From Natronorubrum texcoconense (lineage in GTDB: Archaea > Halobacteriota > Halobacteria > Halobacteriales > Natrialbaceae): 64,000 nucleotides of DNA. Under the pieces are notes generated by a model. It did no database searches. It saw nothing but the letters and a program-made list of their open reading frames with translations, and was not told where the DNA came from. The stretch spans positions 1,116,001-1,180,000 of the forward strand of contig NZ_FNFE01000001.1 in the NCBI RefSeq assembly GCF_900100335.1, given 5' to 3'. This document shows, piece after piece, positions 18,743 to 28,119 of the stretch; within the stretch, counting starts at the first letter, position 1, and each line of letters starts with the position of its first letter. The translations under genes were made by a program, and so were the position numbers.

Positions 18743-20383
18743 TCAGTCATCGTCGGTGTCCGCGGTGGGTTCGGAGTCGCTCGAGGCCATCTCGCCGGAG
18801 CTCGGGACGTCGACTTCGTCCTCGTCGCGCAGGAACAACGATCGCTGGGTGCCGAACGCGAGCGCCATCGAAGCGACGGCGATCAGCGTGATGACGGAGA
18901 ACGGACCGCCGGTGATGATCGCGGCCGCCTGCAGCGCTTCGACGCCGCCGGTGACGATCAGCAGCGACGCGAGGGCACCGATAAGAAAGCCCCAGATGAC
19001 GCGGTTGACCGTCGAGGGTCGCTGTGCGCCGCCCGTGGTGAGCATTCCGAGCGCGAGCGTCGACGAGTCCGCGGACGTGATGAGGAACAGCAGCACCAGC
19101 AGGAGGAACATCGCGGTCAACAGCCACCCGAGCGGCAGGGCCTCGAAGAGCGGATAGCCGGCGCCGGCTTCGTCGAACGTCGCCATCGCCGAGAGGATGT
19201 CGGCTTGGCCGTCGTTCTGGAGGTAGATCGCCGTCCCGCCCATCGTCGCGAACCACGGGATCGTGATGCCGGTCGACGCGAGCACCCCCGTCGCGGCGAC
19301 CTGCCGGACGGTTCGACCCCGCGAGATTCGGGCGATGAACAGCCCGACGAACGGCGTCCACGAGAACCACCAGGCCCAGTAGAAGATCGTCCAGTCGCCG
19401 ACCCAGCCCGAGACGCCGCCGTTGCCCGTTTGGGCGGTGCCGGTGTAGAAACTCATCTGGACGAACTGGCTGATGTAGGTGCCGAGCGCTTCGGTGCCGA
19501 TCGCCGTGATATAGTTGGTCGGACCGAGCAGGAACGTGACGATAGTCAGCAGTCCGAACAGCGACAGGTTGACGTACGAGATTCGGCGGATTCCCTTCTG
19601 TACCCCGAGTGCGACGGACGCCGTGAACGCGACGGTCATGCCGGTGATGATGAGAACCGTCCCCAGATCACCGACGGAGACACCCGTGGTCCACTCGATA
19701 CCGACCAGGAACTGGCTGCCGACCAGTCCGAGGGTCGTTGCGACCCCGCCGATCGTCGCGAACACCGCCAGGATGTCGACGGCTTTCGCGAGCGGCCCGT
19801 CGAGGTTGTCGATGCCGATCCAGGGCGCGAGCACCGTCGAGATCCGCATCGGTGCGTCGTACCGGTACGCGCAGTAGGCGATCGGCAGGGCGACGACGAC
19901 GTACGCCGTCCACGCCGAGACGCCCCAGTGGAAGAACGTGTACTGAATCGCCCCGACGGCCGCCTCGGAAGACTGCGGATCGGCGCCGATAAACGGCGAA
20001 ACGTCGTCGTAATGCGAGACCGCCTCCGCCGGCCCCCAGAAGACGATTCCGGCGGCGATCCCGGCCGAGTACAACATCGCGAAGTACGAGAGGAAGGCGA
20101 ACTCCGGCTCCTCGTCCTCCTCGCCGAGTTTGATGTTCCCCCAGGGACCGAAGATGAGGAAGATGACGAACGCGACGAGGAAGAACATCACGATCAGATA
20201 CCACCAGCCGAACCCGGTCCAGATGACCTGGTTCGCGCTGTCCATGTACCCCGTCGCCGCATCCGGCGCGACGACGAAGGCGATCACCGCTGCCACTGCG
20301 ATCGCGAACCCGACACCGAACACGACGGTGTCGAGTTCCTCGAAAAAGCCGTCCGCTGGACGTTGTCGATCTGAGTCAGTCAT
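18743..20383 (-). CDS. BCCT family betaine/choline/carnitine-type transporter
   Basis: A 546-residue secondary transporter, probably Na+ coupled, importing a quaternary ammonium compatible solute such as glycine betaine. Twelve hydrophobic helices are seen. The signature FYWAWWFSWTPFVGLFIARI and the preceding helix AMLYSAGIAAGIVFWGPAEA carry the tryptophan-rich substrate site of the family. The acidic C-terminal tail (about 515-546) may be the osmosensing extension. A cell in high salt is expected to use it for osmolyte uptake; the exact substrate is inference. Confidence 0.93.
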   Translation of the reverse strand: MTDSDRQRPADGFFEELDTVVFGVGFAIAVAAVIAFVVAPDAATGYMDSANQVIWTGFGWWYLIVMFFLVAFVIFLIFGPWGNIKLGEEDEEPEFAFLSYFAMLYSAGIAAGIVFWGPAEAVSHYDDVSPFIGADPQSSEAAVGAIQYTFFHWGVSAWTAYVVVALPIAYCAYRYDAPMRISTVLAPWIGIDNLDGPLAKAVDILAVFATIGGVATTLGLVGSQFLVGIEWTTGVSVGDLGTVLIITGMTVAFTASVALGVQKGIRRISYVNLSLFGLLTIVTFLLGPTNYITAIGTEALGTYISQFVQMSFYTGTAQTGNGGVSGWVGDWTIFYWAWWFSWTPFVGLFIARISRGRTVRQVAATGVLASTGITIPWFATMGGTAIYLQNDGQADILSAMATFDEAGAGYPLFEALPLGWLLTAMFLLLVLLFLITSADSSTLALGMLTTGGAQRPSTVNRVIWGFLIGALASLLIVTGGVEALQAAAIITGGPFSVITLIAVASMALAFGTQRSLFLRDEDEVDVPSSGEMASSDSEPTADTDDD

Positions 20384-20688
20384 TGAATAGGGGGAGTGTG
20401 GCGTCGTTGTGAGTGTTGAGCGGGTCGAGTATCGAGCGTCTCGAGTATCCGAACATCGAGTACGGACAAGTGTGCTGGGCTTGCACCGATGAGGAGATAT
20501 CAGTGTTGCGAATCGGCCCCAAGTGTCCAGATCTCGAGAGATAGGACTGACGGATCTCGCCGGTCGTTGCAGCCGACCTGAGAGGGACTCGAGCGGTGTT
20601 CCAATCGGTGCCGTCCGCTATCGGTTTCTGCTGAACTCATCAGTAAGAGCGATCAGTTTCGGGATTGCCGCCAGAATTCGCGTCGTAC
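20384..20688. other. Intergenic region, no gene seen
   Basis: These 305 bp separate the BCCT transporter gene start from the stop of the next minus-strand gene. The sequence contains repeated tcgag/gagtatcgag runs but no open frame with coding character. It probably holds the transporter promoter. Confidence 0.6.
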
Positions 20689-21273
20689 TTAGTCGCTGAT
20701 GAACTTGTTATCTCGCCAGTTGACGCCGCTCTGTCCCGAGGCGTTCTCGCCGGGGCCTTCGACGACTTCGATGTCGGCCGGCCGGGGTTCGCCCTCCACG
20801 ATTCGGGTCGCCTCGAGGTCGCCGTCGCGCTCCGAAATCGCGGTCAGCGTTCCCTTCTCGGCGGCCTCGGCGATCCCACAGAGAACGAGGAACATCTGGT
20901 ACTGTAACAGCGAGTTCTGCAGGACCGTCTCGCGGTCGCCCTTGAACGCTGCGAACTCGACGAGTTCGGACTCGATCTCTTCTTCTTCTTCCTCGTCCCA
21001 GCTAAAGGACTTCTGCCGGCGTTCGTCCGGATCCTCCTCGTAGACCCGGTTTTCGGTGACGCTGGCTTTCAACTGGGCCGTCGGCGTGTACTTGCTGACG
21101 GACTCGTCCTCGGCGACGGCCTTGAGAATGAGCGTGTTGTTTCGCCGCGTTATCTCCACGTCGGCGACGCCATCCGGGTACGTGGCCTCGTCGATGTGTT
21201 CGCGAAGCTCTTCGAGGGGCAGTTCGAGGGTCGAGTGCAGCCGATATACGTGTCTGGATTCCTCTGTTGACAT
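20689..21273 (-). CDS. Conserved haloarchaeal protein (possibly DUF7110)
   Basis: A 194-residue soluble acidic protein. The N-terminal half has the pattern VYRLHSTLELPLEELREHI followed by ITRRNNTLILKAVA, suggesting an alpha/beta domain. The middle has a run of glutamates (about 95-103), and the C-terminal third is probably disordered. I recall this as a widespread haloarchaeal family, perhaps DUF7110, but cannot confirm the number. No catalytic motif is recognised. Monocistronic, between the BCCT gene and glutaredoxin. Confidence 0.65.
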   Translation of the reverse strand: MSTEESRHVYRLHSTLELPLEELREHIDEATYPDGVADVEITRRNNTLILKAVAEDESVSKYTPTAQLKASVTENRVYEEDPDERRQKSFSWDEEEEEEIESELVEFAAFKGDRETVLQNSLLQYQMFLVLCGIAEAAEKGTLTAISERDGDLEATRIVEGEPRPADIEVVEGPGENASGQSGVNWRDNKFISD

Positions 21274-21394
21274 AGTGGGATGGTCTGCGGCGATAGTCGC
21301 TGGTGGCTAGTACGGGTGCGTGACTTATATGACCTGCTATTGAATACGTGGCCGAATTAGCCGGATAAATTTAATCGATAGTTCCGCGTTCGGA

Positions 21395-21739
21395 TTACGC
21401 CGTCTCGAGCGTCTCGGCCAGTTCGCCGCGCTCCTCGAGTTCCTCGAGTACGTCCGAGCCGCCGACGAACTCGCCGTCGACGAACGTCTGGGGGATCGTC
21501 TCCCAGCCGCTGTGACGGTTGAGGGCGGTGCGGTACTCGTCGAGCGACTCGAGGACGTCGACGACCTCGACCTCGTCGCGGTGCTGGGAGATGAGCCCGA
21601 GCGCCTTGCGGGAGTAGCCACACTGGGGCATCAGTTCGGTCCCCTTCATGAAGAGGACGACCTCGTTGTCGGCGATGAGTTCGTCGACCTGTTCGTCGAC
21701 TTCGTCCTGATCGAGACCCTGATTCGGTGGGAAGTCCAT
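21395..21739 (-). CDS. Monothiol glutaredoxin (Grx4/Grx5-like)
   Basis: A 114-residue thioredoxin-fold protein. The active site is CGYS in MPQCGYSRKAL, with the lysine of FMKGTELMP five residues upstream, the cis-proline strand ETIPQTFVDGEFVGGSDVL and a GG-[SC]D glutathione-binding turn. In this family CGFS/CGYS proteins bind [2Fe-2S] clusters with glutathione or a substitute thiol and deliver them to target proteins. Haloarchaea use gamma-glutamylcysteine rather than glutathione, so the cofactor is likely that. The ATG at 21739 gives the normal N-terminal helix. Confidence 0.93.
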   Translation of the reverse strand: MDFPPNQGLDQDEVDEQVDELIADNEVVLFMKGTELMPQCGYSRKALGLISQHRDEVEVVDVLESLDEYRTALNRHSGWETIPQTFVDGEFVGGSDVLEELEERGELAETLETA

Positions 21740-21818
21740 ACTCGACACATGTCGACGAAGGGGGATAGACCTTGCGTCATCCCCTCGAACGCGGTGTCGA
21801 CGACGACAACAAACGGAG

Positions 21819-23144
21819 TCAGGCCGGATCGAGACGGACGATCCGGTCGTCGTCCTCGAGCGGAAACCCGTCGCCAGCCCGGCCATCCCGATTGGACGTG
21901 AGTATGTAGAGCAACCCGTCCGGGCCGGGTTCGACGTGTCGAATCCGACCGAACTCGCCCTCGAAGAGGGTGTGAGCCGTCGCCTCGAATCGGTCGTCGA
22001 GCCAGTCGTCGTCGTACCGAGTTCCGTCGCCGGATTCGGCAGAATTTTCGGCTCCGTCGTCCGCCGGCTGCAACGCCACCGCGTACAGCGCGTTCGACGT
22101 GAGTCCGGCGACGAAGACGTGATTCTCCCAGGTCTCGATCGTCTCGTCGTCGTAGAACGCGAGCCCGGAGGGTGCCCACGTGGTTTCGGGACCCGTGTTG
22201 ACCACCGGCGGCGTCGCCTCGTCGTGTTCGTCGTAGCCGTCGTAGTCGGGATCGTTCGGTCCGCCGCGGAGGAGATCCCAGCCGTAGTTACCGCCGGGTC
22301 GGAGGATCGACAGCTCGTCTCGAGCGACGGGACCGTGTTCGGCGATCACCGGCGTCCCCTGCGGGGTGAAGGCGATCCCCTGCGGGTTTCGGTGGCCGAG
22401 CGTGTACGTCCGCGGATCGCCGTCGTCGCCCCAGTCGACGGACTCCGAAGCGGGGTCGCCGTCGGGCGTCACTCGGAGCACCGCGCCGGCACGAGAGCCG
22501 GGGTCCTGCGTGAGTGCGGGCTCCTCGGCGTCGCCCGTCAACACCCAGAGCGCGTCGTCGGGACCGAACGCGATTCGGCCGCCGTTGTGGGTCGTCGCAC
22601 CCGGTATGTCGTCGAGAATCGTCTCGAGGTCGTCGCCCTCTAGGTCGTAGCGAACGACACGGTTTCCGGTCCCGTCGTCGTCGGTCGTGTAGTAGACGAA
22701 CAGCTCGGATGCGTCCGGATAGTCGGGATGGACGGCGATTCCGAGCGTGCCACCCTCGCCGGGGGCCGCTCGGTCCGGGAGATCCTCGGCCTCGAGAATC
22801 GTCTCGCCGTCGTCGGGACCGAGCGGCGTCTCGTCGGCCGCGGCGAGAGCGTCCGCGTCGAACCGACGCACGCCGCCGTCGCGTTCGGTGAGGAAGGCGT
22901 CGTCGTCGGCGAACGTGAGGTCCCACGGAATCTCGAGGCCAGCGACGACCGTCGTCGCGTCGACGTCGTCCTCGGTGGGCGTGGCGTCCGCCGGACGCCA
23001 GTCTGGTTCGGACCAGTCGTCGTCCGGCGTCGCTTCGGGCGTGACGAGCTCCAGGCCGTCGGAGTCGACGCCCGTGAGACAGCCGGCCAGCGGGGCGAGC
23101 GAACAGCCGGTCGCCGCGAGCACGCGCCGCCGTGTCGGAGGCAT
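21819..23144 (-). CDS. PQQ-dependent sugar dehydrogenase-like (GSDH) lipoprotein
   Basis: A 441-residue secreted beta-propeller of the glucose/sorbosone dehydrogenase family. The N-terminus MPPTRRRVLAATGCSLAPLA is a twin-arginine signal with a lipobox (LAGC, Cys22), so it is probably a Tat-exported lipoprotein. Family strands are visible: LEIPWDLTFADDDAFLTERD, GTLGIAVHPDYP, TTHNGGRIAFGPDDALWV and GHRNPQGIAFTPQG. Whether it truly uses PQQ is unknown, since no PQQ biosynthesis gene is present here. Start at 23144 rather than 23153. Confidence 0.9.
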   Translation of the reverse strand: MPPTRRRVLAATGCSLAPLAGCLTGVDSDGLELVTPEATPDDDWSEPDWRPADATPTEDDVDATTVVAGLEIPWDLTFADDDAFLTERDGGVRRFDADALAAADETPLGPDDGETILEAEDLPDRAAPGEGGTLGIAVHPDYPDASELFVYYTTDDDGTGNRVVRYDLEGDDLETILDDIPGATTHNGGRIAFGPDDALWVLTGDAEEPALTQDPGSRAGAVLRVTPDGDPASESVDWGDDGDPRTYTLGHRNPQGIAFTPQGTPVIAEHGPVARDELSILRPGGNYGWDLLRGGPNDPDYDGYDEHDEATPPVVNTGPETTWAPSGLAFYDDETIETWENHVFVAGLTSNALYAVALQPADDGAENSAESGDGTRYDDDWLDDRFEATAHTLFEGEFGRIRHVEPGPDGLLYILTSNRDGRAGDGFPLEDDDRIVRLDPA

Positions 23145-23228
23145 ACTCGACACGAGGGAGTCGAGACGTGTGAACGCTACGGTGAACTCGAGTCGATCCG
23201 ACGCGATTCCGAGGAGCGCAAAAAGGGG

Positions 23229-23696
23229 TCAGTCCGCGGCCGCCGCGGGCGACTCGCTCTCGGTGCGTACCGAACGCCAGTAGCCCTGGACGTACGCGCC
23301 GACGAACATGCCGGCGATTCCGTACAGAATAAAGATATTCCCGACGCCGAGGCTGGCGTAGGCCGCACCGGGACAGATTCCCGAGAGCCCCCAGCCGACG
23401 CCGAAGATGCCGCCGCCAATGACGACGTTCGTGTCGAGCGTTTTGAGTCGACGGCCGTAAATCGCCCCCGTCAGCGGCGCTTCGCTGCGGAACTGCTTCA
23501 CGCCGAAGAAGGTGATTCCGGTCACGACGGCCGCACCGAACATGACGAACAGCAGTCCGAAGTCCTCGAACTGCAGGAAGTTCAGGACGACCTCTGGTTG
23601 GGCCATGTGACTGAATCCGAGCCCGAAGCCGAAGATCAGTCCGCCGACGAACACCAGCGGCAGGAACAGCGGGTGTTGCTCGTGTTCGGCTGCCAT
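23229..23696 (-). CDS. DUF6691 (YeeE/YedE-like) membrane protein
   Basis: A 155-residue protein with four hydrophobic helices. GFSHMAQPEVVLNFLQF and WGLSGICPGAAYASLGVG are the conserved cysteine- and glycine-rich signatures of the YeeE/YedE superfamily. Such paired half-size proteins are thought to transport sulfur compounds (thiosulfate or persulfide); the substrate here is not shown. It directly follows the partner gene: the partner stop is adjacent to this ATG with no gap, so the two are one operon. Confidence 0.9.
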   Translation of the reverse strand: MAAEHEQHPLFLPLVFVGGLIFGFGLGFSHMAQPEVVLNFLQFEDFGLLFVMFGAAVVTGITFFGVKQFRSEAPLTGAIYGRRLKTLDTNVVIGGGIFGVGWGLSGICPGAAYASLGVGNIFILYGIAGMFVGAYVQGYWRSVRTESESPAAAAD

Positions 23697-24251
23697 CTAC
23701 GGGTTCACCCCCGTTGCCGCCACCAACTGGGCGACACCGATCGCTACCAGCAGGAACGTCGTGACGCCGACGAACGACGCACCCGAGGCCGACCCGACGC
23801 CACAGACGCCGTGACCGGAGGTACAGCCCTTGCCGAGTCGGGTCCCGATCCCGATGAGGATGCCGCCGAGGAACAGCCGCCAGGGCTGGACCTCGGTCAA
23901 CCAGATCGTTACTCCGCCGACCTCCCGGAGTTCGCCGGTGGTCGCACCCGGTTGGAGGCCGCTCGAGAGAAGCCCCGACTGAAAGGTCAGCGCGTAGACC
24001 GCCGCGCCGGCGACGATCCCCAGCGTGAAGACGACGCGCCAGTCGCGGGACGTACGATACCGTTCGAACCGGGCGAGACTCGAGCCGTAGGAGAGCGTCG
24101 ACTCGAGGAACGTACTCGCGCCGGCTGGAATGCCGGTGCCGAGGTAGATCACGGCGACCCCGAGACCGACGAGCAGGCCGCCGATCACGTAGTGGCTGAT
24201 CCCGTTGGGGAACAGCTCCGCGAACATGGCGACGATAAGCGTTGCAGTCAT
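23697..24251 (-). CDS. YeeE/YedE family sulfur transporter subunit
   Basis: A 184-residue membrane protein with about five helices. The signature GTRLGKGCTSGHGVCGVG (about residues 138-155) holds the cysteines thought to relay sulfur in YeeE. It is the first gene of the pair with the DUF6691 protein, and together they reconstitute the two halves of a full-length YeeE. The operon has no rhodanese or TusA gene next to it, unlike many others. Confidence 0.9.
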   Translation of the reverse strand: MTATLIVAMFAELFPNGISHYVIGGLLVGLGVAVIYLGTGIPAGASTFLESTLSYGSSLARFERYRTSRDWRVVFTLGIVAGAAVYALTFQSGLLSSGLQPGATTGELREVGGVTIWLTEVQPWRLFLGGILIGIGTRLGKGCTSGHGVCGVGSASGASFVGVTTFLLVAIGVAQLVAATGVNP

Positions 24252-24408
24252 CGTTCTTCGGAAGGAAGTGTGGGGGTATCAAAGCTATCGACGCGGGGAA
24301 AATTGTGTCCATCTCGGACCGTCTCGCGAGCGGATCGACGCGATCGGAGGGCGGCGTCGTTCGAAGCGGCCGGCGTTCCAGTTCGTTCGAAGCGGCCCGT
24401 GTCCCGAC

Positions 24409-24873
24409 TTAGCTGCTCTCTACGCCAGCCGGTAGTTTGGCGACCGAGAGCCAGAAATCGGTGTACACCCCGATAGTGTCCATGAACTCGCCCGGCTCGA
24501 CCGCCTTGTGGAGGCAGGCGTTCGCGTGTTTCTCGTAGGACCGGACGACGTCACCTTCGTCTTTCGAGCCGGTTAGGACGGTGACGGGAATGTGCTTGAG
24601 ATCCGGATCGCCTTTCACCTCCGTCAACACGGTCTCGCCGCTCGTCCGCGGAATGTTCCAGTCGAGTAACACCAGGTCCGGTCTCGGCGCGGCCGCATGA
24701 TCGCCGCGCCGATAAAGAAAGTCCATCGCTTCGTCGCCGTCGGAGACGACGTGGAGCCGATTGGGGTTCGGACAGTCCCGAAGCGCTTCCTCGACGAGTC
24801 GTGCATCCCCCGGGTTGTCCTCGATCAACAACAGCTCTGCTGGCCGCGTCGGATGCGAGGACGAATCGCTCAT
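24409..24873 (-). CDS. Single-domain response regulator (Rcp1-like)
   Basis: A 154-residue receiver domain without an output domain. The acidic pocket is IEDN near residue 18, the phosphorylatable aspartate is in LVLLDWNIP (about residue 68), and the switch residues are VTVLTGS and HKAVEPGEF. Haloarchaea often have many such stand-alone receivers that accept phosphate from PAS histidine kinases. No kinase is adjacent; the nearest in the window is at 42.8 kb. I chose the ATG at 24873 (MSDSSSHPTR), as the longer version adds 12 residues without similarity. Confidence 0.92.
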   Translation of the reverse strand: MSDSSSHPTRPAELLLIEDNPGDARLVEEALRDCPNPNRLHVVSDGDEAMDFLYRRGDHAAAPRPDLVLLDWNIPRTSGETVLTEVKGDPDLKHIPVTVLTGSKDEGDVVRSYEKHANACLHKAVEPGEFMDTIGVYTDFWLSVAKLPAGVESS

Positions 24874-25115
24874 ACCCCGGTCGTTCGGTCCGACGACGGA
24901 TGAAGGCACTGCCTGAACGTGGTGACTGTCTCAACGATCGCACCGATAGTTGCGGCAACTGGTCGCCGAGTACGGAGCAGTAGGTCGGGGGAATCGCACG
25001 CTCGAGCCGGAACGGCCGGTCCCCTCGAGACGTTGCAAACGCACGCAGTGCTGTGGTCCAAGGACTTTAGGTGTCCCACCTATGTCCGTGTGCCCTGTGG
25101 GGTACGGTAGTGGAG

Positions 25116-25469
25116 ATGGATCAACGGGACGCGTTTCGAGTGCTCGCCAGTGCGGACCGACAGTTCGTTCTCCACGAGTTAGTCGATCGCGACGGATCGG
25201 TATCCGTCGACGAACTCTCACAGGCGGTCGCCGCGCGGCGACACCGCGTTTCGACCGAGGCAGTGAGCGACGCACAGGCCGACCGAGCACAGGTCCGACT
25301 GGTTCACCTCCATTTCCCCCAACTGATGGACCGAAATATCATCACCATCGACTGGGCAGATGACGAGGTTTCACTGGCCGACACCGAGCACGTCGACGTC
25401 TTGCTCGATGCCGCCGAGGAACTCGAGCCGTGGCCGCCGAGCGATATGCCGGGACGGTACTCCTGGTGA
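25116..25469 (+). CDS. DUF7344-like winged-helix protein
   Basis: A 117-residue predicted winged-helix DNA-binding protein of a family abundant in Halobacteria. It starts MDQRDAFRVLASADRQFVLH, continues with a helix-turn-helix-like region (about 30-45), a second helix VHLHFPQLMDRNIITIDW and a beta wing. The paralogue at 59.6 kb shows the same pattern, although the two are divergent. A role in regulation is inferred. A TATA-like CTTTAGG lies about 50 bp upstream. A GC-rich hairpin follows the stop. Confidence 0.8.
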   Translation: MDQRDAFRVLASADRQFVLHELVDRDGSVSVDELSQAVAARRHRVSTEAVSDAQADRAQVRLVHLHFPQLMDRNIITIDWADDEVSLADTEHVDVLLDAAEELEPWPPSDMPGRYSW

Positions 25470-25472
25470 CAT

Positions 25473-25498
25473 CCTCCCCGGCGTAAAGGGCGGGACTC
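25473..25498. terminator. GC-rich hairpin after DUF7344 gene
   Basis: The bases cctccccggcgtaaagggcggg lie four bases after the stop at 25469 and form an imperfect hairpin. It may end the transcript. It also resembles the palindromic end (ctccccgccnTAAAnggcgggg) of haloarchaeal IS200/IS605-type elements, but no transposase is nearby, so I call it only a hairpin. Confidence 0.4.
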
Positions 25499-25562
25499 TC
25501 GTCTTGATTCAGGTAGCTCCGATATCGGTCGTCGATCCGACGGCTACGCGAAACGTCGAAAC

Positions 25563-26360
25563 TCAGTCCGCGGCCGGCGACGGTGTCAACTCGTCGATCT
25601 TCTCTGCGGCGTAGCCGAAGACGTTTCGATAGCCGTTCGGTGACATGAGCACCGGGTAGAACGGCTCCTGTGCGACCTGCATATCGCCGTCGGCGGCCGC
25701 GAACGGATCACCGGGCTCGACTTCGGCGAAGTTGTCGACGAACACCTCGTAGGTGTCGGCTCGCTCCTTCCGAATAACGTCGGTGAGACGGTAGACCGGC
25801 AGATCCCGCGCGACCGTATCGCCGGGTAACGCGCCGACGGCCGTCAGGAATGCTCGCGTCAGGCGGTCGGCGTTCTGGGCGGCCGTCTCGGAACCCTGCA
25901 GCCCGCACTCGACTTCGATCGTGTCGATCTCGGAGAAGAGCCGTCCCTCCGCGAAGTTACTCGTTTCGACCATCGCTGCCACCGGGAGCTGTGGGACCAG
26001 TTCCCTCGCCGTCTCGCTGAGTTGGTTGACGATCGCGAACGGCTCGGCGTGGCTCTGCGTCGAGTGCATCGAGAACGCCAGACAGCCCTCGAGTTCCTCG
26101 ATGAGTTCGTGTGCGAGCCGGCCTTCGTGTGTCTCTGCGTCTGTACCGCCCGGGAACGCGCGGTTGAGATCCTCGTCGACGAACCGTACCTGACGCTCGA
26201 GCGCCGCCTCGTTGACGACGACGAGTTTGACGGGTCGTTCGACAGTCGGGCGTTCGTCGAGCAGCCGTTTGACGGCGCGGACGCCGCAGGGTTCGTCCCC
26301 GTGGACGCCCGCGACGACGGCGATCTCCGGCGTTCCCGACCCGAGCTGTGCAACTCTCAT
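25563..26360 (-). CDS. Succinylglutamate desuccinylase/aspartoacylase family protein
   Basis: A 265-residue zinc-dependent deacylase of the M14-like family. Zinc ligands are His20 and Glu23 in GVHGDEPCG and a later histidine in AFSMHSTQSH; DLNRAFPGGTD is the conserved substrate loop, and EVECGLQGSE near residue 165 carries the catalytic glutamate. It hydrolyses an N-acyl or amide bond; the substrate could be N-acetyl amino acids but is not known. I chose ATG 26360 (MRVAQLGSG), nine codons after an alternative start. Confidence 0.88.
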   Translation of the reverse strand: MRVAQLGSGTPEIAVVAGVHGDEPCGVRAVKRLLDERPTVERPVKLVVVNEAALERQVRFVDEDLNRAFPGGTDAETHEGRLAHELIEELEGCLAFSMHSTQSHAEPFAIVNQLSETARELVPQLPVAAMVETSNFAEGRLFSEIDTIEVECGLQGSETAAQNADRLTRAFLTAVGALPGDTVARDLPVYRLTDVIRKERADTYEVFVDNFAEVEPGDPFAAADGDMQVAQEPFYPVLMSPNGYRNVFGYAAEKIDELTPSPAAD

Positions 26361-26501
26361 TATCCAATAGTTGGTCTCGGTGGCCAAAGGCGATTCGGTC
26401 TCTCACGCACGCGAGAATTCACCGAAACGGAAACGTCGTCGTTTGTCACGGTACAGTGTGCCATCGATACGGGCAGTCCGCTCTCGGAAACCGTCGATCT
26501 G

Positions 26502-27104
26502 TCACTCCTCGAGCCCGTCGACGTACTCGAAATCGGCCGCTCGAGCGGACGGTCGCTCTCCGTCGATGGGGATCCGCCACTCGTCGATTCGGCTCGGGTC
26601 CTCGATCGCGTTCGTGAGCGTCGTCCGGACCTCGAGGACGTCCACACCGTAGTAGTCTCGAGGGATGCCGTGGAGGTACTGGAGTGCGGTTCGAAAGAGC
26701 GACCGCATTCCGTCGACGTTTCCTCGCGGCCGTTGCCCGCTCGCGGGTTCACCGTTCGATCCATCGAGACTCTCGCTACGTTCGCGCCTCGCACCGCTCG
26801 GGTGGTCCGCGGACCGTCGCTCCACGCTCTCGTCGAAATCGGCCCGTTTGTACGCGCCGGCGGCGACCTGGACCATCCCGTGGAGGAAGGCGCTCTCCTC
26901 GGTTCCGCGGCCGTAGTTGTACCACTCGAGTTCGAAGCAGTCGTGACTCTCGTGGTAGGCTCCGCCGTTGAACAGTCGGACGCCGTGGATCGTTGCGCGA
27001 CGGAGCGTCGCATGTTCCCAGTGGCCCTCAGCGGCGTTCCAGCCCGCCGGCGTGGTACCTCCGGGTGGTGGGGTCACCGACGGGTCACTGGTGTGATCGT
27101 CCAT
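26502..27104 (-). CDS. DUF309 domain protein
   Basis: A 200-residue soluble protein. Residues about 30-80 contain the helical DUF309 core: [21 protein letters not shown] followed by [17 protein letters not shown], with the conserved His/Glu pattern of that family. The central region (about 85-115) is Ser/Arg-rich and probably disordered, and the C-terminal part has helices. Function is unknown. It is divergent from the zinc-ribbon gene at 27313. Confidence 0.85.
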   Translation of the reverse strand: MDDHTSDPSVTPPPGGTTPAGWNAAEGHWEHATLRRATIHGVRLFNGGAYHESHDCFELEWYNYGRGTEESAFLHGMVQVAAGAYKRADFDESVERRSADHPSGARRERSESLDGSNGEPASGQRPRGNVDGMRSLFRTALQYLHGIPRDYYGVDVLEVRTTLTNAIEDPSRIDEWRIPIDGERPSARAADFEYVDGLEE

Positions 27105-27312
27105 ACGTAATTGTGATCGAACAGACGGGTAATTCCATCGCCGTGGTCCCTGAGACGGTCCGCTGTGCCGACCGACCGGTGCAGCCGCGGTCGTCCTGCG
27201 GGTGCCCCGAAACTGACGGACAGCGGTCCGAACGAGAGGGGGCGAACCGCATTTAATGTGGCCAGTGCCATAGCCGAGGCTTTATTTCGGTTTGATACCT
27301 TCCCGCCGATAG

Positions 27313-27441
27313 ATGAGATACCCCATCGGCCGATGTCACCACTGCGGGGAGCGGCTGTACGAGCACATCGAGGGCGATTACCAGTGTTTGAACTGTAACC
27401 GACGGTACGAATCTCTCGAGATCGAATCGCGAGCGGCCTGA
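27313..27441 (+). CDS. Zinc-ribbon micro-protein
   Basis: A 42-residue protein, MRYPIGRCHHCGERLYEHIE then a second knuckle CLNC (residues 25-28); two CxxC pairs form a zinc ribbon. The pattern and codon use are fully haloarchaeal. Similar micro-proteins are common in Halobacteria; function unknown. A TATA-like CTTTATTTCGG (about 27281-27291) lies 22-32 bp upstream, compatible with a leaderless transcript. Confidence 0.75.
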   Translation: MRYPIGRCHHCGERLYEHIEGDYQCLNCNRRYESLEIESRAA

Positions 27442-27957
27442 CACTGCAGGTTGCCGGGAGCGTTTCGAACGACTCAGTAGCGATGGGGCACAATCGATAC
27501 CCGTCGAGATTCATTGGATCGAACGTGACAAGCGGGTGAGTAATTGGTCGGTCGCGAGTACACCGTCGAACGGGTCGTTTCCGAACGCCGAGTGACGCTC
27601 GGAGTGGGAGGCCACCCGTCGAAGTTGTGTATACAACCATCTTTCTCTTGCTAAAAGAGCTATTTTTGTCGCACGTGCAATCCCTCACGCCGTTACGCGA
27701 TGCTGCTACTCCCACATTCGAGCGTTCGGCACACCATCGGCCTCGAGACGCAATGCAGCGACTCCGGGAGGACGACGGCCCGCTCGGAGGGGGTTTTGGA
27801 GAGCACGCAACGCAGATCGATCGATCGACGTACCACGCGCCCGTTCTCGCACAGGTAGCTGCGAACTGCGTTTCGTATAGCCAAAAACAGTGTACCGTTT
27901 CGGCGCGAGCCCGAACCGAACAGTTCGCGGACGTCCGATCGACGGTCCACACAGGTC
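27442..27957. other. 516-bp intergenic region, no gene seen
   Basis: No frame here has coding character, although several open frames exist. The A+T-rich stretch around 27620-27670 includes gtatac and ctattttt and could hold a promoter or a terminator. The rest is G+C-rich and without clear repeats. Confidence 0.55.
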
Positions 27958-28119
27958 ATGTCACAGCATAGCGATCGGCCGAAAGTGGCTGCCCAGTGTT
28001 GTGAGTGTGGAGCCGTGTATTCGGCGTGGATTCTCTCCGACGAGACGGTACAACCGATCGGTCGGAAAGACGGCTGTCGATGCGGCGGTGATGCGTTCAA
28101 ATCGATCTCGACGGAGTAA
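27958..28119 (+). CDS. Small cysteine-cluster (zinc) protein
   Basis: A 53-residue frame with ATG start: residues 14-17 are CCEC and residues 40-42 are CRC, giving four or five cysteines in two groups 26 apart, consistent with zinc binding. The N-terminus is polar. It follows a 516-bp gene-free region and precedes the tungstate ABC operon. Function unknown. Confidence is moderate because the family is not recognised. Confidence 0.55.
   Translation: MSQHSDRPKVAAQCCECGAVYSAWILSDETVQPIGRKDGCRCGGDAFKSISTE

Noticed and set aside
22288-24312. 674-codon minus-strand frame across the sugar dehydrogenase and YeeE genes
   Set aside because: Arginine-rich out-of-frame shadow of three well-supported genes.
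25473-25498. End of an IS200/IS605-type element
   Set aside because: The hairpin is imperfect, directly follows a stop codon and no transposase or second end was found, so it is treated as a terminator-like hairpin.
27627-27971. 114-codon plus frame in the large gap before the small cysteine protein
   Set aside because: Composition and codon bias are unlike haloarchaeal genes; Ser/Thr/Arg/His-rich; no motif.
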